From Solirubrobacteraceae bacterium (GTDB lineage: Bacteria; Actinomycetota; Thermoleophilia; Solirubrobacterales; Solirubrobacteraceae), in contig JANJUA010000159.1 of NCBI GenBank assembly GCA_024710825.1, positions 1 to 9,320 of the forward strand: 9,320 bases of DNA, given 5' to 3'. Under the pieces are notes generated by a model, which was given only the letters and a program-made list of their open reading frames with translations, searched no databases and was not told where the DNA came from. How positions within the stretch are numbered: position 1 is the stretch's first letter; each line of letters begins with the position of its first letter. Below are positions 1 to 6,911 of this stretch, in pieces. A program made the translations under genes and the position numbers.

Positions 1-988
1 GCGTGCGCCGCCGTGCGACGGGCTCGCGCGCCGCGACCCGCGATTGCTCGCTCGTCCGCGGCGGCAGCGCCCGGGTGCGCTCGGTGCGCGCCAGCACGGC
101 GGTGCCGTCGGTCTCGGTCGGCTCGATCCAGGCCGTGGCCGCCGTCGCCTTCTCGGGCGCGACGCCGTGGGCGGCGTCGTCGAGGGCCTCGCCCATCTCC
201 CGGGCGCTCTCGTAGCGGGCGCGGGCGTCTATGGACAGCGCGATCGCCACCGCCTGGGACAGAGCGGGGGAGACGTCGGCGCGCAGCCGATCCAGGGGCA
301 CGGGCGCCTCGCGCTGCTGCTTGAGCACCAGCTCCGACAGGGAGCTCGCCTCGTAGGGCAGCCGGCCCGCGAGGCACTGGTAGGTGACGACCCCGAGCGA
401 GTAGAGGTCGGCGCGCGGCCCCGCCTCCTCACCGGCGGCCTGCTCGGGGGAGAGGTAGGCGGCGGTGCCGAGGACCGAGCCCACCTGGGTGATCGACGAC
501 TGATCGGCGGCGCGGGCGATCCCGAAGTCGGCGAGCTTGACGATCCCGTCGGGGGTCCGCATGAGGTTGCCCGGCTTGACGTCGCGGTGCACGACGCCTT
601 GCCGGTGGGCGTAGTCGAGCCCGTGGCAGGCCTGGACGACGATCGCCAGCGTCTCGTCGACGCCGAGCTCGGGCCGGTCGCGCAGGATCTCCGCGACCGA
701 CTGTCCGGGCACGTACTCCATGACGATGAAGTGGCGCCCGGTGACCGCGTCCAGACCCGAGTCGAAGACCTGCACGACGTTGGGGTGCACGAGCCGCGCG
801 GCGGCGAGGGCCTCGCGCTGGAAGCGGGAGACGAACGTGGGGTCGTCGGCGAGGTGCTCGGCGAGCAGCTTGATCGCGACGTGGCGCTCCAGGCGCGTGT
901 CGAGCGCGAGGTGGACGGTCGACATGCCGCCCAGGCCCAGGCGGCGCTCGATCCGGTAGCGCTCGGCGATCTCGGTCCCGTTCGTCAT
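1..988 (-). CDS. PknB-type serine/threonine protein kinase, C-terminal part cut by left window edge
   Basis: Eukaryotic-like Ser/Thr protein kinase; 329 codons are visible and the frame is still open at base 1. The kinase domain fills about residues 10-270. Visible motifs are the glycine loop GLGGMSTV (18-25), the ATP-binding lysine in VAIK (K40), the helix-C glutamate (about E59), the catalytic loop HRDVKPGN (134-141), DFG (154-156), and SPE in place of APE (180-182). A GT-A-AYLSPEQ activation segment is intact, so the enzyme should be active. After about residue 270 comes a polar linker ending in a basic ARRR cluster. In PknB relatives such a cluster precedes a membrane helix and an extracellular sensor; both would lie outside the window, so topology is inference. 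The ATG overlaps the stop of the upstream lipoprotein gene as ATGA, implying translational coupling. Family call is very secure; substrate unknown. Confidence 0.95.
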   Translation of the reverse strand, partial: MTNGTEIAERYRIERRLGLGGMSTVHLALDTRLERHVAIKLLAEHLADDPTFVSRFQREALAAARLVHPNVVQVFDSGLDAVTGRHFIVMEYVPGQSVAEILRDRPELGVDETLAIVVQACHGLDYAHRQGVVHRDVKPGNLMRTPDGIVKLADFGIARAADQSSITQVGSVLGTAAYLSPEQAAGEEAGPRADLYSLGVVTYQCLAGRLPYEASSLSELVLKQQREAPVPLDRLRADVSPALSQAVAIALSIDARARYESAREMGEALDDAAHGVAPEKATAATAWIEPTETDGTAVLARTERTRALPPRTSEQSRVAAREPVARRRT

Positions 989-1548
989 GGCTGCGGCTCC
1001 GCCCCGCCGGTCCCGCCCGGCTCGGTCGTCTCGGGCGCGGTCGCGCCTCCCGGGTCCTGCGGCACCGTCTCCGCGGGCGGCGGCGTCTGGTCCTGCGGCT
1101 GCGTCTCGGCCGGGGGCTCGGTCGTCGTCTGCGCCGGCGGCTCCTGCGTGGTGGTCTCGGGCGTGGTCTGCGGCGTCGTCGTCTCGGGCTGGGGCTCCGG
1201 AGTGGTCTGCGTCGGCTGCGTCTCGGTCTGGGCGCGCTCGAGGCAGGCGACGGGCGAGATCTGCGCGAGGTTGCCGACCCCCTCCTGAAGCCGCGAGCGC
1301 AGGCGCGCGTCGACGTCGGCGGAGAGCCCGTTGACCTCGCTCTGCAGCTCGTCGATCCGCTCGCCGAGCGCGTCGCAGTCGCCGTTGCGCACCGCGCGTT
1401 GGACGCGGTCGAGCTCGTCCACCATCGCCTCCGCCCGCCCGGAGGGCAGCAGGCCCTCGTCGTCGCCTCCCGCGCAGGCGACGAGCGTCGCGCACAGGCT
1501 CCCGGCGACAAGGGCGACGAGCAGGACGAGCGGCCGTGGCACGGTCAT
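985..1548 (-). CDS. Small secreted lipoprotein with Cys pair and Pro/Thr/Gln/Glu-rich tail, function unknown
   Basis: 187-residue protein of no family I recognise. Residues 1-24 form a lipoprotein signal peptide: short basic N-region, hydrophobic core, and the lipobox LVAC with the modifiable cysteine at C25. It is therefore predicted to be anchored on the outer face of the membrane. Residues about 36-107 look helical and charged and carry two cysteines, C58 in NGDCDAL and C102 in SPVACLE, which could form a disulfide. Residues from about 108 to the end are low complexity, rich in Thr, Pro, Gln and Glu, as in a flexible wall-spanning or glycosylated tail. The ATG at 1548 is chosen because the signal peptide begins there and it overlaps the upstream phosphoesterase stop as ATGA; the frame stays open farther upstream but that part is the antisense-like shadow of the phosphoesterase. 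The 3' end overlaps the kinase start, so a role as an extracellular partner of the kinase is possible but unproven. Confidence 0.85.
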   Translation of the reverse strand: MTVPRPLVLLVALVAGSLCATLVACAGGDDEGLLPSGRAEAMVDELDRVQRAVRNGDCDALGERIDELQSEVNGLSADVDARLRSRLQEGVGNLAQISPVACLERAQTETQPTQTTPEPQPETTTPQTTPETTTQEPPAQTTTEPPAETQPQDQTPPPAETVPQDPGGATAPETTEPGGTGGAEPQP

Positions 1549-2276
1549 TGACCGTAGCCGAGGCGATCGGCGAGCGAGTCCGGCAGCCGGGCGGCTCGGA
1601 TGGCGGCCTGCGCGCCGCCGACGTCGTAGTCGACGCGCCGCCATTCGGCCGTCCGCGCGTCGAGGTCGAGCAGCATCCACGCCGCGCGCGCGTCGCCGTC
1701 TCGCGGCTGTCCGACCGACCCCGGGTTCAGCAGCCACTCGCCCTCCGCGAGGTCGAGGACGTCGCCGTCGCGCCGGGGCTCGCCCGTCGCCAGCTCGCCC
1801 TCGCGGCGGACGAACGAGAGCGCCACGTGCGAGTGGCCGACGACGCTGATCCGGTGGCGCTGCGCGTCCAGGCAGAGCTCGGCGAGCAGCGCCGAGAGCA
1901 CGTACTCCCAGATCGGGTCCCGCGGCGAGCCGTGGTAAAGGCCGACGGAGCGGTCCTCGTCCAGCGGCCGCAGCCGGCGCAGCCAGTCGACGTTGGAGGG
2001 CTCCATGACGTCGCGGGTCCAGCGGGCGGCGATCTCCGCGCCGCGCGAGAACTCGTCCAGCGACAGCTCGCCGGTGACCGCGAGGTCGTGGTTGCCGGCC
2101 AGGCAGATCGCCGTCGCGCTGCGCGCCAGCTCGACGCAGACGTCCGGCTCGGCGCCGTAGCCGACGATGTCGCCGAGGCACCACGTCTCCGCGGCGTCGG
2201 TGGTCGCGACGTCGTCGAGCACCGCCTCGAAGGCGTGCCTGTTGGCGTGGATGTCGGAGAGCAGCGCGACGCGCAT
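1545..2276 (-). CDS. Calcineurin-like metallophosphoesterase (YfcE/MJ0936-like)
   Basis: Predicted cytoplasmic two-metal phosphoesterase of 243 residues, no signal peptide. The conserved metal-binding blocks appear in order: DIH (D8, H10), GDIVGYG (D36), GNHD (N62, H63), a YHGSP histidine (H115) and GHSH (H148, H150), followed by LLNPGSVGQPRDG, a C-terminal signature typical of the YfcE/MJ0936-like subgroup. All metal ligands expected for activity are present. Substrates in this subgroup are diverse phosphodiesters, so the physiological one cannot be named from sequence. The ATG at 2276 places DIH at the usual distance from the N-terminus. There is no Shine-Dalgarno sequence; TACCCT lies 10 nt upstream (2292-2287), suggesting a near-leaderless internal promoter. 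The 3' end overlaps the lipoprotein start by 4 nt, and the GGDEF-EAL gene ends 27 nt upstream. Confidence 0.93.
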   Translation of the reverse strand: MRVALLSDIHANRHAFEAVLDDVATTDAAETWCLGDIVGYGAEPDVCVELARSATAICLAGNHDLAVTGELSLDEFSRGAEIAARWTRDVMEPSNVDWLRRLRPLDEDRSVGLYHGSPRDPIWEYVLSALLAELCLDAQRHRISVVGHSHVALSFVRREGELATGEPRRDGDVLDLAEGEWLLNPGSVGQPRDGDARAAWMLLDLDARTAEWRRVDYDVGGAQAAIRAARLPDSLADRLGYGQ

Positions 2277-2286
2277 GGCGTCGCCC

Positions 2287-2292
2287 AGGGTA
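2287..2292 (-). promoter_or_regulatory. Candidate -10 element TACCCT for the phosphoesterase gene
   Basis: On the minus strand TACCCT is followed by exactly 10 nt and then the ATG at 2276. It fits TANNNT and would start RNA only a few bases before the ATG. The same hexamer and the same 10-nt spacing occur before tlpA. No convincing -35 is seen. It may give the three downstream genes a promoter separate from the GGDEF-EAL gene. Confidence 0.35.
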
Positions 2293-2303
2293 CGGCGCTG
2301 GGG

Positions 2304-4511
2304 TCAGACCACCGCGAGGGCGGCGGCGTGGCGGGCCTGCAGCCACGTCTCCAGCTCACCCGCCGCCAGTGGCGGCGACAGCAGGTAGCCCTGGGCGCCG
2401 GTGGCGCCCGCCGCGACGAGCTGGCCCCACGCCGCACGGGACTCCACGCCCTCCGCGACGACCGCCACGCCCAGGTCCCGGCCGAGCAGCGCCACGGCTC
2501 GGACGATCGCTCCGGCGCCGGGCGCGCCCGCGTCCAGGCCCTCGACGAACGAGCGGTCGATCTTCAGCTCGTCCACCGGCAGCGCCGCCAGGTGGGCGAG
2601 CGAGGCGTGGCCGGTGCCGAAGTCGTCGAGCGAGACCGTGCAGCCGAGCGCGCGCAGCCCGTGGAGCGTGGCGATCGCCCGGTCGGGGCGCGCCATCACC
2701 GTGTTCTCGGTGATCTCGAGCTTCAGACGCGAGCCGGGGAGGTCGTGGCGCTCGAGCAGCGCGAGGATCTCGCGGCCGATGGTGTCGTCCACGAGATCGG
2801 CGGTGGACAGGTTCACCGCGACGGACAGCACGATGCCGGCGTCACGCCACGCCGCCGCCTGGGCGAGCGCGAGCGCGAGCACCTCGCTGCCGATGCGGCG
2901 CATGAGCCCGGCGCTCTCGGCGGCGTCGAGGAAGGCGTCGGGCCGCAGCAGCCCGCGCGTCGGGTGCGGCCAGCGCACGAGCGCCTCGACCGCGACGATC
3001 CGACCGGTCCGCAGGCACGCCTGAGGCTGGTAGCGCAGCTCGAGCTCGCCGCCGCGGTCCAGCGCCCGGCGCAGCTCGCCGATCAGGGCCAGGCGGTCGC
3101 GGGAGTGGCCGTCGCGGCCCGGGTCGTAGTGCTCGATCTCCGTGCGGCCGCCCTTCGCCTGGTACATGGCCACGTCGGCGCGTTGGAGCAGCTCCGCCGG
3201 CGTCGCGCCGTCCTCGGGGAACGAGGCGATCCCGACGCTCGCGTCGACGTGAACCTGCAGGTCGCCGAGGGCGAACGGCTCGTCGAGCGCCGCCTGCAGC
3301 CGCTCGGCGACGCGCCGGGCGCCCGCCGGCGGCGCCCCGGGGCAGAGCACCGCGAACTCGTCTCCGCCGAGTCGCGCCAGCGTGTCGGCGGGCCGCAGCG
3401 CAGAGGTCAGGCGCGGGCCGAGCTGGGCGAGCAGGCGATCGCCCGTGTGGTGGCCCATCGTGTCGTTGAGCTCCTTGAAGCGGTCCAGGTCGAGCATCAG
3501 CACGGTCGCGGGAGAGCGTGGATGGCGCTCGAGGCGCTGCTCGAGCGCGTCGAAGAAGCCGCGGCGGTTCGTCAGGCCGGTGAGCTCGTCGGTGCGCGCC
3601 TGGCGACGGGTCTCCGGCAGGGCGCGCAGCGCGATGTAGGTGCGTGCCGTCCTCTGGACGGTGACGAGCATCGAGGCGACCGCCAGCCAGACCCCCGTCT
3701 GCGGGACCTCGACGTAGTTGCCGGCGAGGACCAGCGCCAGGCAGCCGAGGAAGAAGGCGAACGGCCAGGGCAGCCGGGGGGCGACGATCGTCGCGGGCGC
3801 CGCCGCCCTTCCCCGCAGCCAGGGGACGAGGCCGAGGACCAGCACGCCGGCCGACCACAGGGCGGTGGCCGTCGCGACCGGCCACCCGCTGCCCTGGACC
3901 ACCCACAGCAGGTCGCCGATCGCGAGCGCGCACAGGCCGGCGCCGAGTGCGATCCAGTCGCGGCCCGGCTGCCAGCGGGCGATGGTGAACAGCACGACGA
4001 CGACCCCGACGAGCGCCACGTCCAGGACCGGGAAGGCGAGCGTCGTGATCGACGCCTCGGCCGGCACCGCGAGCGGGAGGGCGACCCCGAGCCCGAACGC
4101 CGCGACGGCCAGCACCGCGGCCGTCGCGTCGGAGACGACTCCGCGCGAGATGCGCAGGGAGCGCCCGCGCAGGTCGAGGATCACGAAGCCGATCGCGCAC
4201 GGGTACAGGCCGAGGAACAGCGCAAGCTCCCCGACGGCGGTCCCGCGATCGAAGACCAGGACCCACAGCGCGGCCCCGAGCGACCACGACGTCAGGCCGA
4301 TGGCGAAGAACGTCCACTTGAGCCGATGCTCGCGCGAGCGGGCGACGCGCACCGCGGCGCTGACGACGGCGACGAACGCGACGGCCGCGAACGCCCAGCG
4401 GGTGAACAGCTCCGGCCAGGGCAGCAGGCCGAGGGCGTGCAGGAGCTGCCCGCAGACGAGCGCGGCGGCGAGGGAGAGCAGGGCTCTCAGCGGCAGGGGC
4501 GGGTCGCCCAT
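2304..4511 (-). CDS. Membrane-bound GGDEF-EAL protein (bifunctional c-di-GMP synthase/phosphodiesterase)
   Basis: 735-residue c-di-GMP turnover protein. Residues 1 to about 290 are a hydrophobic module with roughly eight to ten membrane helices; I do not recognise it as a named sensor domain. The diguanylate cyclase domain begins at DELTGLTNRRGF (308-319) and has the metal aspartate in MLDLDRF (D341), an intact GGDEF (382-386), and an RPAD inhibitory I-site (373-376) five residues before it, so product inhibition is likely. The EAL domain (about 470-730) keeps EAL (509-511), N567 in NLS, E599 in EITEN, DDFGTG (D629, D630), K650 in KID, E687/E690 in EGVE and Q707 in QGY. All catalytic and metal ligands expected of an active phosphodiesterase appear present; loop 6 reads DFGTGHASL where DFGTGYSSL is commoner. 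Both activities are therefore possible; which dominates cannot be told. The gene lies 45 nt after the DUF3467 gene and has no clear Shine-Dalgarno. Confidence 0.97.
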   Translation of the reverse strand: MGDPPLPLRALLSLAAALVCGQLLHALGLLPWPELFTRWAFAAVAFVAVVSAAVRVARSREHRLKWTFFAIGLTSWSLGAALWVLVFDRGTAVGELALFLGLYPCAIGFVILDLRGRSLRISRGVVSDATAAVLAVAAFGLGVALPLAVPAEASITTLAFPVLDVALVGVVVVLFTIARWQPGRDWIALGAGLCALAIGDLLWVVQGSGWPVATATALWSAGVLVLGLVPWLRGRAAAPATIVAPRLPWPFAFFLGCLALVLAGNYVEVPQTGVWLAVASMLVTVQRTARTYIALRALPETRRQARTDELTGLTNRRGFFDALEQRLERHPRSPATVLMLDLDRFKELNDTMGHHTGDRLLAQLGPRLTSALRPADTLARLGGDEFAVLCPGAPPAGARRVAERLQAALDEPFALGDLQVHVDASVGIASFPEDGATPAELLQRADVAMYQAKGGRTEIEHYDPGRDGHSRDRLALIGELRRALDRGGELELRYQPQACLRTGRIVAVEALVRWPHPTRGLLRPDAFLDAAESAGLMRRIGSEVLALALAQAAAWRDAGIVLSVAVNLSTADLVDDTIGREILALLERHDLPGSRLKLEITENTVMARPDRAIATLHGLRALGCTVSLDDFGTGHASLAHLAALPVDELKIDRSFVEGLDAGAPGAGAIVRAVALLGRDLGVAVVAEGVESRAAWGQLVAAGATGAQGYLLSPPLAAGELETWLQARHAAALAVV

Positions 4512-4556
4512 GGCCGCTGTATCGGCAGAACGCGCCGGAAGCTTTGCCCGGAGGCG

Positions 4557-4877
4557 CTACTGCTGGCCGGTCGGCGGCGGCTCCTCGCCACCGAACTCGG
4601 GCAGGCTCTTGATGCCCTCCCGCGTGCGCCACTTGGAGTAGTTGTCCTCCATGGCGTCGATCAGCTCCCGCATGAAACGCGGCGACAGGTTCACGCGGCT
4701 GACGACGACGCCGGGGATCTCCTCCTCCTCGACCTCGTGGTCGACCCGGGCGAACGTGATCGTGAACTCGTAGTCCGAGTGGCTGACGTTGGCGAAGTTC
4801 GCGTACACGCCGGCCATGATCTCGGGAGAGAAGTGGATGTTGATGTGCCGCTCGGGGCCCTGCTCGTCGCCAGCCAT
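4557..4877 (-). CDS. DUF3467 family protein
   Basis: Small acidic soluble protein of 106 residues. It matches the DUF3467 pattern: an N-terminal beta-strand segment HINIHFSPEIMAGVYANFANVSHS followed by an EFTITFARVD strand, then a VVSRVNLSPRFMREL helix and a Pro/Gly/Gln tail. The YANF and HS..EF residues are the hallmark of the family, whose function is not established. No signal peptide, membrane helix or catalytic motif is seen. I chose the ATG at 4877, giving MAGDEQGP; an ATG at 4889 in frame would add four residues (MLRR). Neither has a Shine-Dalgarno sequence. It is the first gene of the left minus-strand block and diverges from rlmH with only 8 to 20 nt between starts. Confidence 0.85.
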   Translation of the reverse strand: MAGDEQGPERHINIHFSPEIMAGVYANFANVSHSDYEFTITFARVDHEVEEEEIPGVVVSRVNLSPRFMRELIDAMEDNYSKWRTREGIKSLPEFGGEEPPPTGQQ

Positions 4878-4883
4878 GCGCCG

Positions 4884-4889
4884 TAGCAT
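4884..4889 (+). promoter_or_regulatory. Candidate -10 element TAGCAT for leaderless rlmH, within a shared divergent promoter
   Basis: TAGCAT fits the TANNNT -10 form and sits 8 nt before the rlmH GTG at 4898, so RNA would begin at or within a base or two of the start codon. No Shine-Dalgarno precedes that GTG. On the opposite strand GATGCT (4890-4885) overlaps the same bases 7 nt before the DUF3467 ATG at 4877, a weaker but similarly placed -10 candidate. No clear -35 is seen for either. Confidence 0.45.
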
Positions 4890-4897
4890 CTCAGGTC

Positions 4898-5305
4898 GTG
4901 AGGCTCATCGTCGTGTCCGTCGGTCGCCTCCGCCCGCCCTACGTCGACGACGTGCAGCACTACAAGAAGCTGCTGGCGCGCCAGGCTCGGCTGGAGCTGG
5001 TCGAGGTGCGCGAGGACGAGCGGATCGCCAAGCGCATTCCCGAGCGCGCGTACGTGTCCCTGCTCGTCCGCGACGGCGAGACGTTCGACTCGCTGGCGTT
5101 CAGCCGCTTCCTGGAGCAGCGGCGCCAGTCGGGTCGCGACCTGTGCTTCGTCATCGGCGGACCGGCGGGCCTGGAGCTCGAGGGCGTCGACCACCGCTTC
5201 TCGCTCGGACCGCTGACGCTGCCGCACCAGCTCGCGCGGGTCGTCCTGCTGGAGCAGCTCCTGCGGGGCCACAAGATCCTCGCCAACGAGCCATACCATC
5301 TGTGA
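4898..5305 (+). CDS. rlmH: 23S rRNA (pseudouridine1915-N3)-methyltransferase RlmH
   Basis: SPOUT-class methyltransferase (YbeA family) that uses S-adenosylmethionine to N3-methylate pseudouridine 1915 in helix 69 of 23S rRNA on assembled ribosomes. The 135-residue protein begins MRLIVVSVGRL as family members do. It has the cofactor-binding knot signature VIGGPAGL (about 86-93) and the C-terminal block SLGPLTLPHQLARVVLLEQL...NEPYHL, including the conserved terminal YH. It is about 20 residues shorter than the E. coli protein, mostly through a shorter middle region, with no core motif missing. The GTG at 4898 gives the expected N-terminus and appears leaderless. Its stop is 1 nt from the argS start, so the two are translationally linked. 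Confidence 0.95.
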   Translation: MRLIVVSVGRLRPPYVDDVQHYKKLLARQARLELVEVREDERIAKRIPERAYVSLLVRDGETFDSLAFSRFLEQRRQSGRDLCFVIGGPAGLELEGVDHRFSLGPLTLPHQLARVVLLEQLLRGHKILANEPYHL

Positions 5306-5306
5306 C

Positions 5307-6905
5307 GTGAACAGCTCGACCGGTCCGCTCGACGACCTCCGCTCCGCCGTGCTCGCCGCCGCCGCCGCCCTCGCCGAGGCCGGGCCGCGCTCCACGCCGA
5401 CGCTTGAGCGTCCGAGGCAGGCGGACTTCGGCGACCTGTCCACCAACGCGGCGATGCTGCTCGCGCCGGTGCTGAGGGCGGCGCCGCGCGACGTTGCCGG
5501 GCGGCTGGGAGAGGAGCTGACCGCCCGGTTGGGCGACCGGCTGGCGAAGGTCGAGGTCGCCGGCCCCGGCTTCTTGAACCTGTTCCTCGACGACGCCTGG
5601 TTCGGCGACGCGCTGCGCGGCGTGCTGGCCGCGGGCGACGCCTTCGGGGGCGGCGGCGCGCGGGCGGCGGCCGAGCGGGTCAACGTCGAGTTCGTCTCCG
5701 CCAACCCGACCGGGCCGATGCACGTCGGGCACGCGCGCAACGCGGCCTACGGCGACGCGCTGGCGCGGATCCTCGAGCTGCACGGCCACGCGGTCACGCG
5801 CGAGTTCTACGTCAACGACCACGGCTCGCAGGTGCGCCGCTTCGCCGAGTCGATCCGGGCGCGGGCGCGCGGCGAGGACGTCCCCGAGGACGGCTATCGG
5901 GGCGACTACGTCACGGAGCTCGCGAGCCTCGACGACGGCGAGATCTCGCTCGAGGAGCTCGGCCGGCGCGGCGTCGCCGCGATGCTCGAGCGGGCGGCGG
6001 CGACGCTCGATCGCTTCCGGGTCGCGATGGACGTCTGGTACTCGGAGCGCTCGCTGCACGACGAGGGAAAGGTCAAGCACGCGTTCGACGTCCTCGCCGA
6101 GCAGGGCGCGACGTACACGTCCGAGGGCGCGCTGTGGCTGCGGACCACCGCCTACGGCGACGACAAGGACCGCGTCCTGGTGCGCTCCTCCGGCGAGCAC
6201 ACGTACTTCGCCTCCGACATCGCCTACCACCAGGACAAGCGCGAGCGCGGCTTCCAGCGCCTCGTGGACGTCTGGGGCGCCGACCACCACGGCTACATCA
6301 ACCGGATGAAGGCGGCGTTCGAGGCGCTCGGCGGCGATCCGGCGGAGCTCGAGCTGCTCATCATGCAGTTCGTGCAGCTCGCGGCGGGGCGGATGAGCAA
6401 GCGCAGCGGCGAGTTCGTCACGCTCGACGATCTCGTCGACGAGATCGGGGTCGACGCGGCGCGCTGGTTCCTGCTGCACCGCTCGCACGACACGACCATC
6501 GAGCTGGACCTCGAGCTGGCCAAGCGCGAGAGCGCCGAGAACCCCGTCTACTACGTGCAGTACGCGCACGCGCGGATCGCGGGGGTGCTGGCGAAGGCGG
6601 GGCACGACGAGGCCGACGTCGCGTTCGCCGATCGGACGCTGCCGCTGGAGCCGGGCGAGCGGGCGCTCGTCATGAAGCTGCTCGCGTTCCCGGGAGAGGT
6701 CGCCGAGGCCGCGGACCGCCGCGCCCCGCACCGGATCGCCGCGTACGCGCTCGAGCTGGCGCAGGAGTTCACGGCGTTCTACCGCGACTGCCGCGTGGTC
6801 GGGGCCGAGGTCGAGGACTTTCGGCTGGCGCTGTCGATCGCCACGAAGCGGACGATCGCGCGCGCGCTCGGCCTCCTGGGCGTTTCGGCTCCCGACGCGA
6901 TGTAG
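5307..6905 (+). CDS. argS: Arginyl-tRNA synthetase
   Basis: Class I aminoacyl-tRNA synthetase charging tRNA-Arg; 532 residues, close to normal length. An N-terminal ArgS additional domain covers about residues 5-110, with the ADFGDLSTNAAM motif (39-50) that contacts the tRNA D-loop. The Rossmann catalytic domain starts at NVEFVSANPTGPMHVGHAR, where HVGH (139-142) is the HIGH signature. VNDHGSQVRRF (169-179), ASDIAYH (302-308), WGADHHGYI and the KMSKS-region RMSKRSGEF (362-370) follow. The alpha-helical anticodon-binding domain (about 410-532) ends in the usual ALGLLGVSAPDAM. The GTG start at 5307 follows the rlmH stop after one base, with no Shine-Dalgarno. It converges on ccdA with a 6-nt gap. 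Housekeeping gene; the identification is secure. Confidence 0.98.
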   Translation: MNSSTGPLDDLRSAVLAAAAALAEAGPRSTPTLERPRQADFGDLSTNAAMLLAPVLRAAPRDVAGRLGEELTARLGDRLAKVEVAGPGFLNLFLDDAWFGDALRGVLAAGDAFGGGGARAAAERVNVEFVSANPTGPMHVGHARNAAYGDALARILELHGHAVTREFYVNDHGSQVRRFAESIRARARGEDVPEDGYRGDYVTELASLDDGEISLEELGRRGVAAMLERAAATLDRFRVAMDVWYSERSLHDEGKVKHAFDVLAEQGATYTSEGALWLRTTAYGDDKDRVLVRSSGEHTYFASDIAYHQDKRERGFQRLVDVWGADHHGYINRMKAAFEALGGDPAELELLIMQFVQLAAGRMSKRSGEFVTLDDLVDEIGVDAARWFLLHRSHDTTIELDLELAKRESAENPVYYVQYAHARIAGVLAKAGHDEADVAFADRTLPLEPGERALVMKLLAFPGEVAEAADRRAPHRIAAYALELAQEFTAFYRDCRVVGAEVEDFRLALSIATKRTIARALGLLGVSAPDAM

Positions 6906-6911
6906 CGAGCG

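Noticed and set aside
44..1288. A plus-strand open frame of 414 codons opposite the kinase and lipoprotein genes
   Set aside because: The minus-strand frame has every kinase motif. The plus-strand translation is compositionally an antisense shadow, and its Val/Ser/Gly-rich end mirrors the Thr/Pro-rich lipoprotein tail.
1536..4886. A plus-strand open frame of 1116 codons opposite the GGDEF-EAL, phosphoesterase and DUF3467 genes
   Set aside because: It is rich in Arg, Ala, Gln, Asp and Gly with no domain or hydrophobic pattern, as expected for the antisense of G/C-biased codons. The minus-strand genes carry clear catalytic motifs over the same bases.
5307..6905. RMSKR in place of KMSKS in ArgS as a possible defect
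   Set aside because: ArgS proteins commonly vary at this motif, and the MSKRSGEF context is normal for the family.
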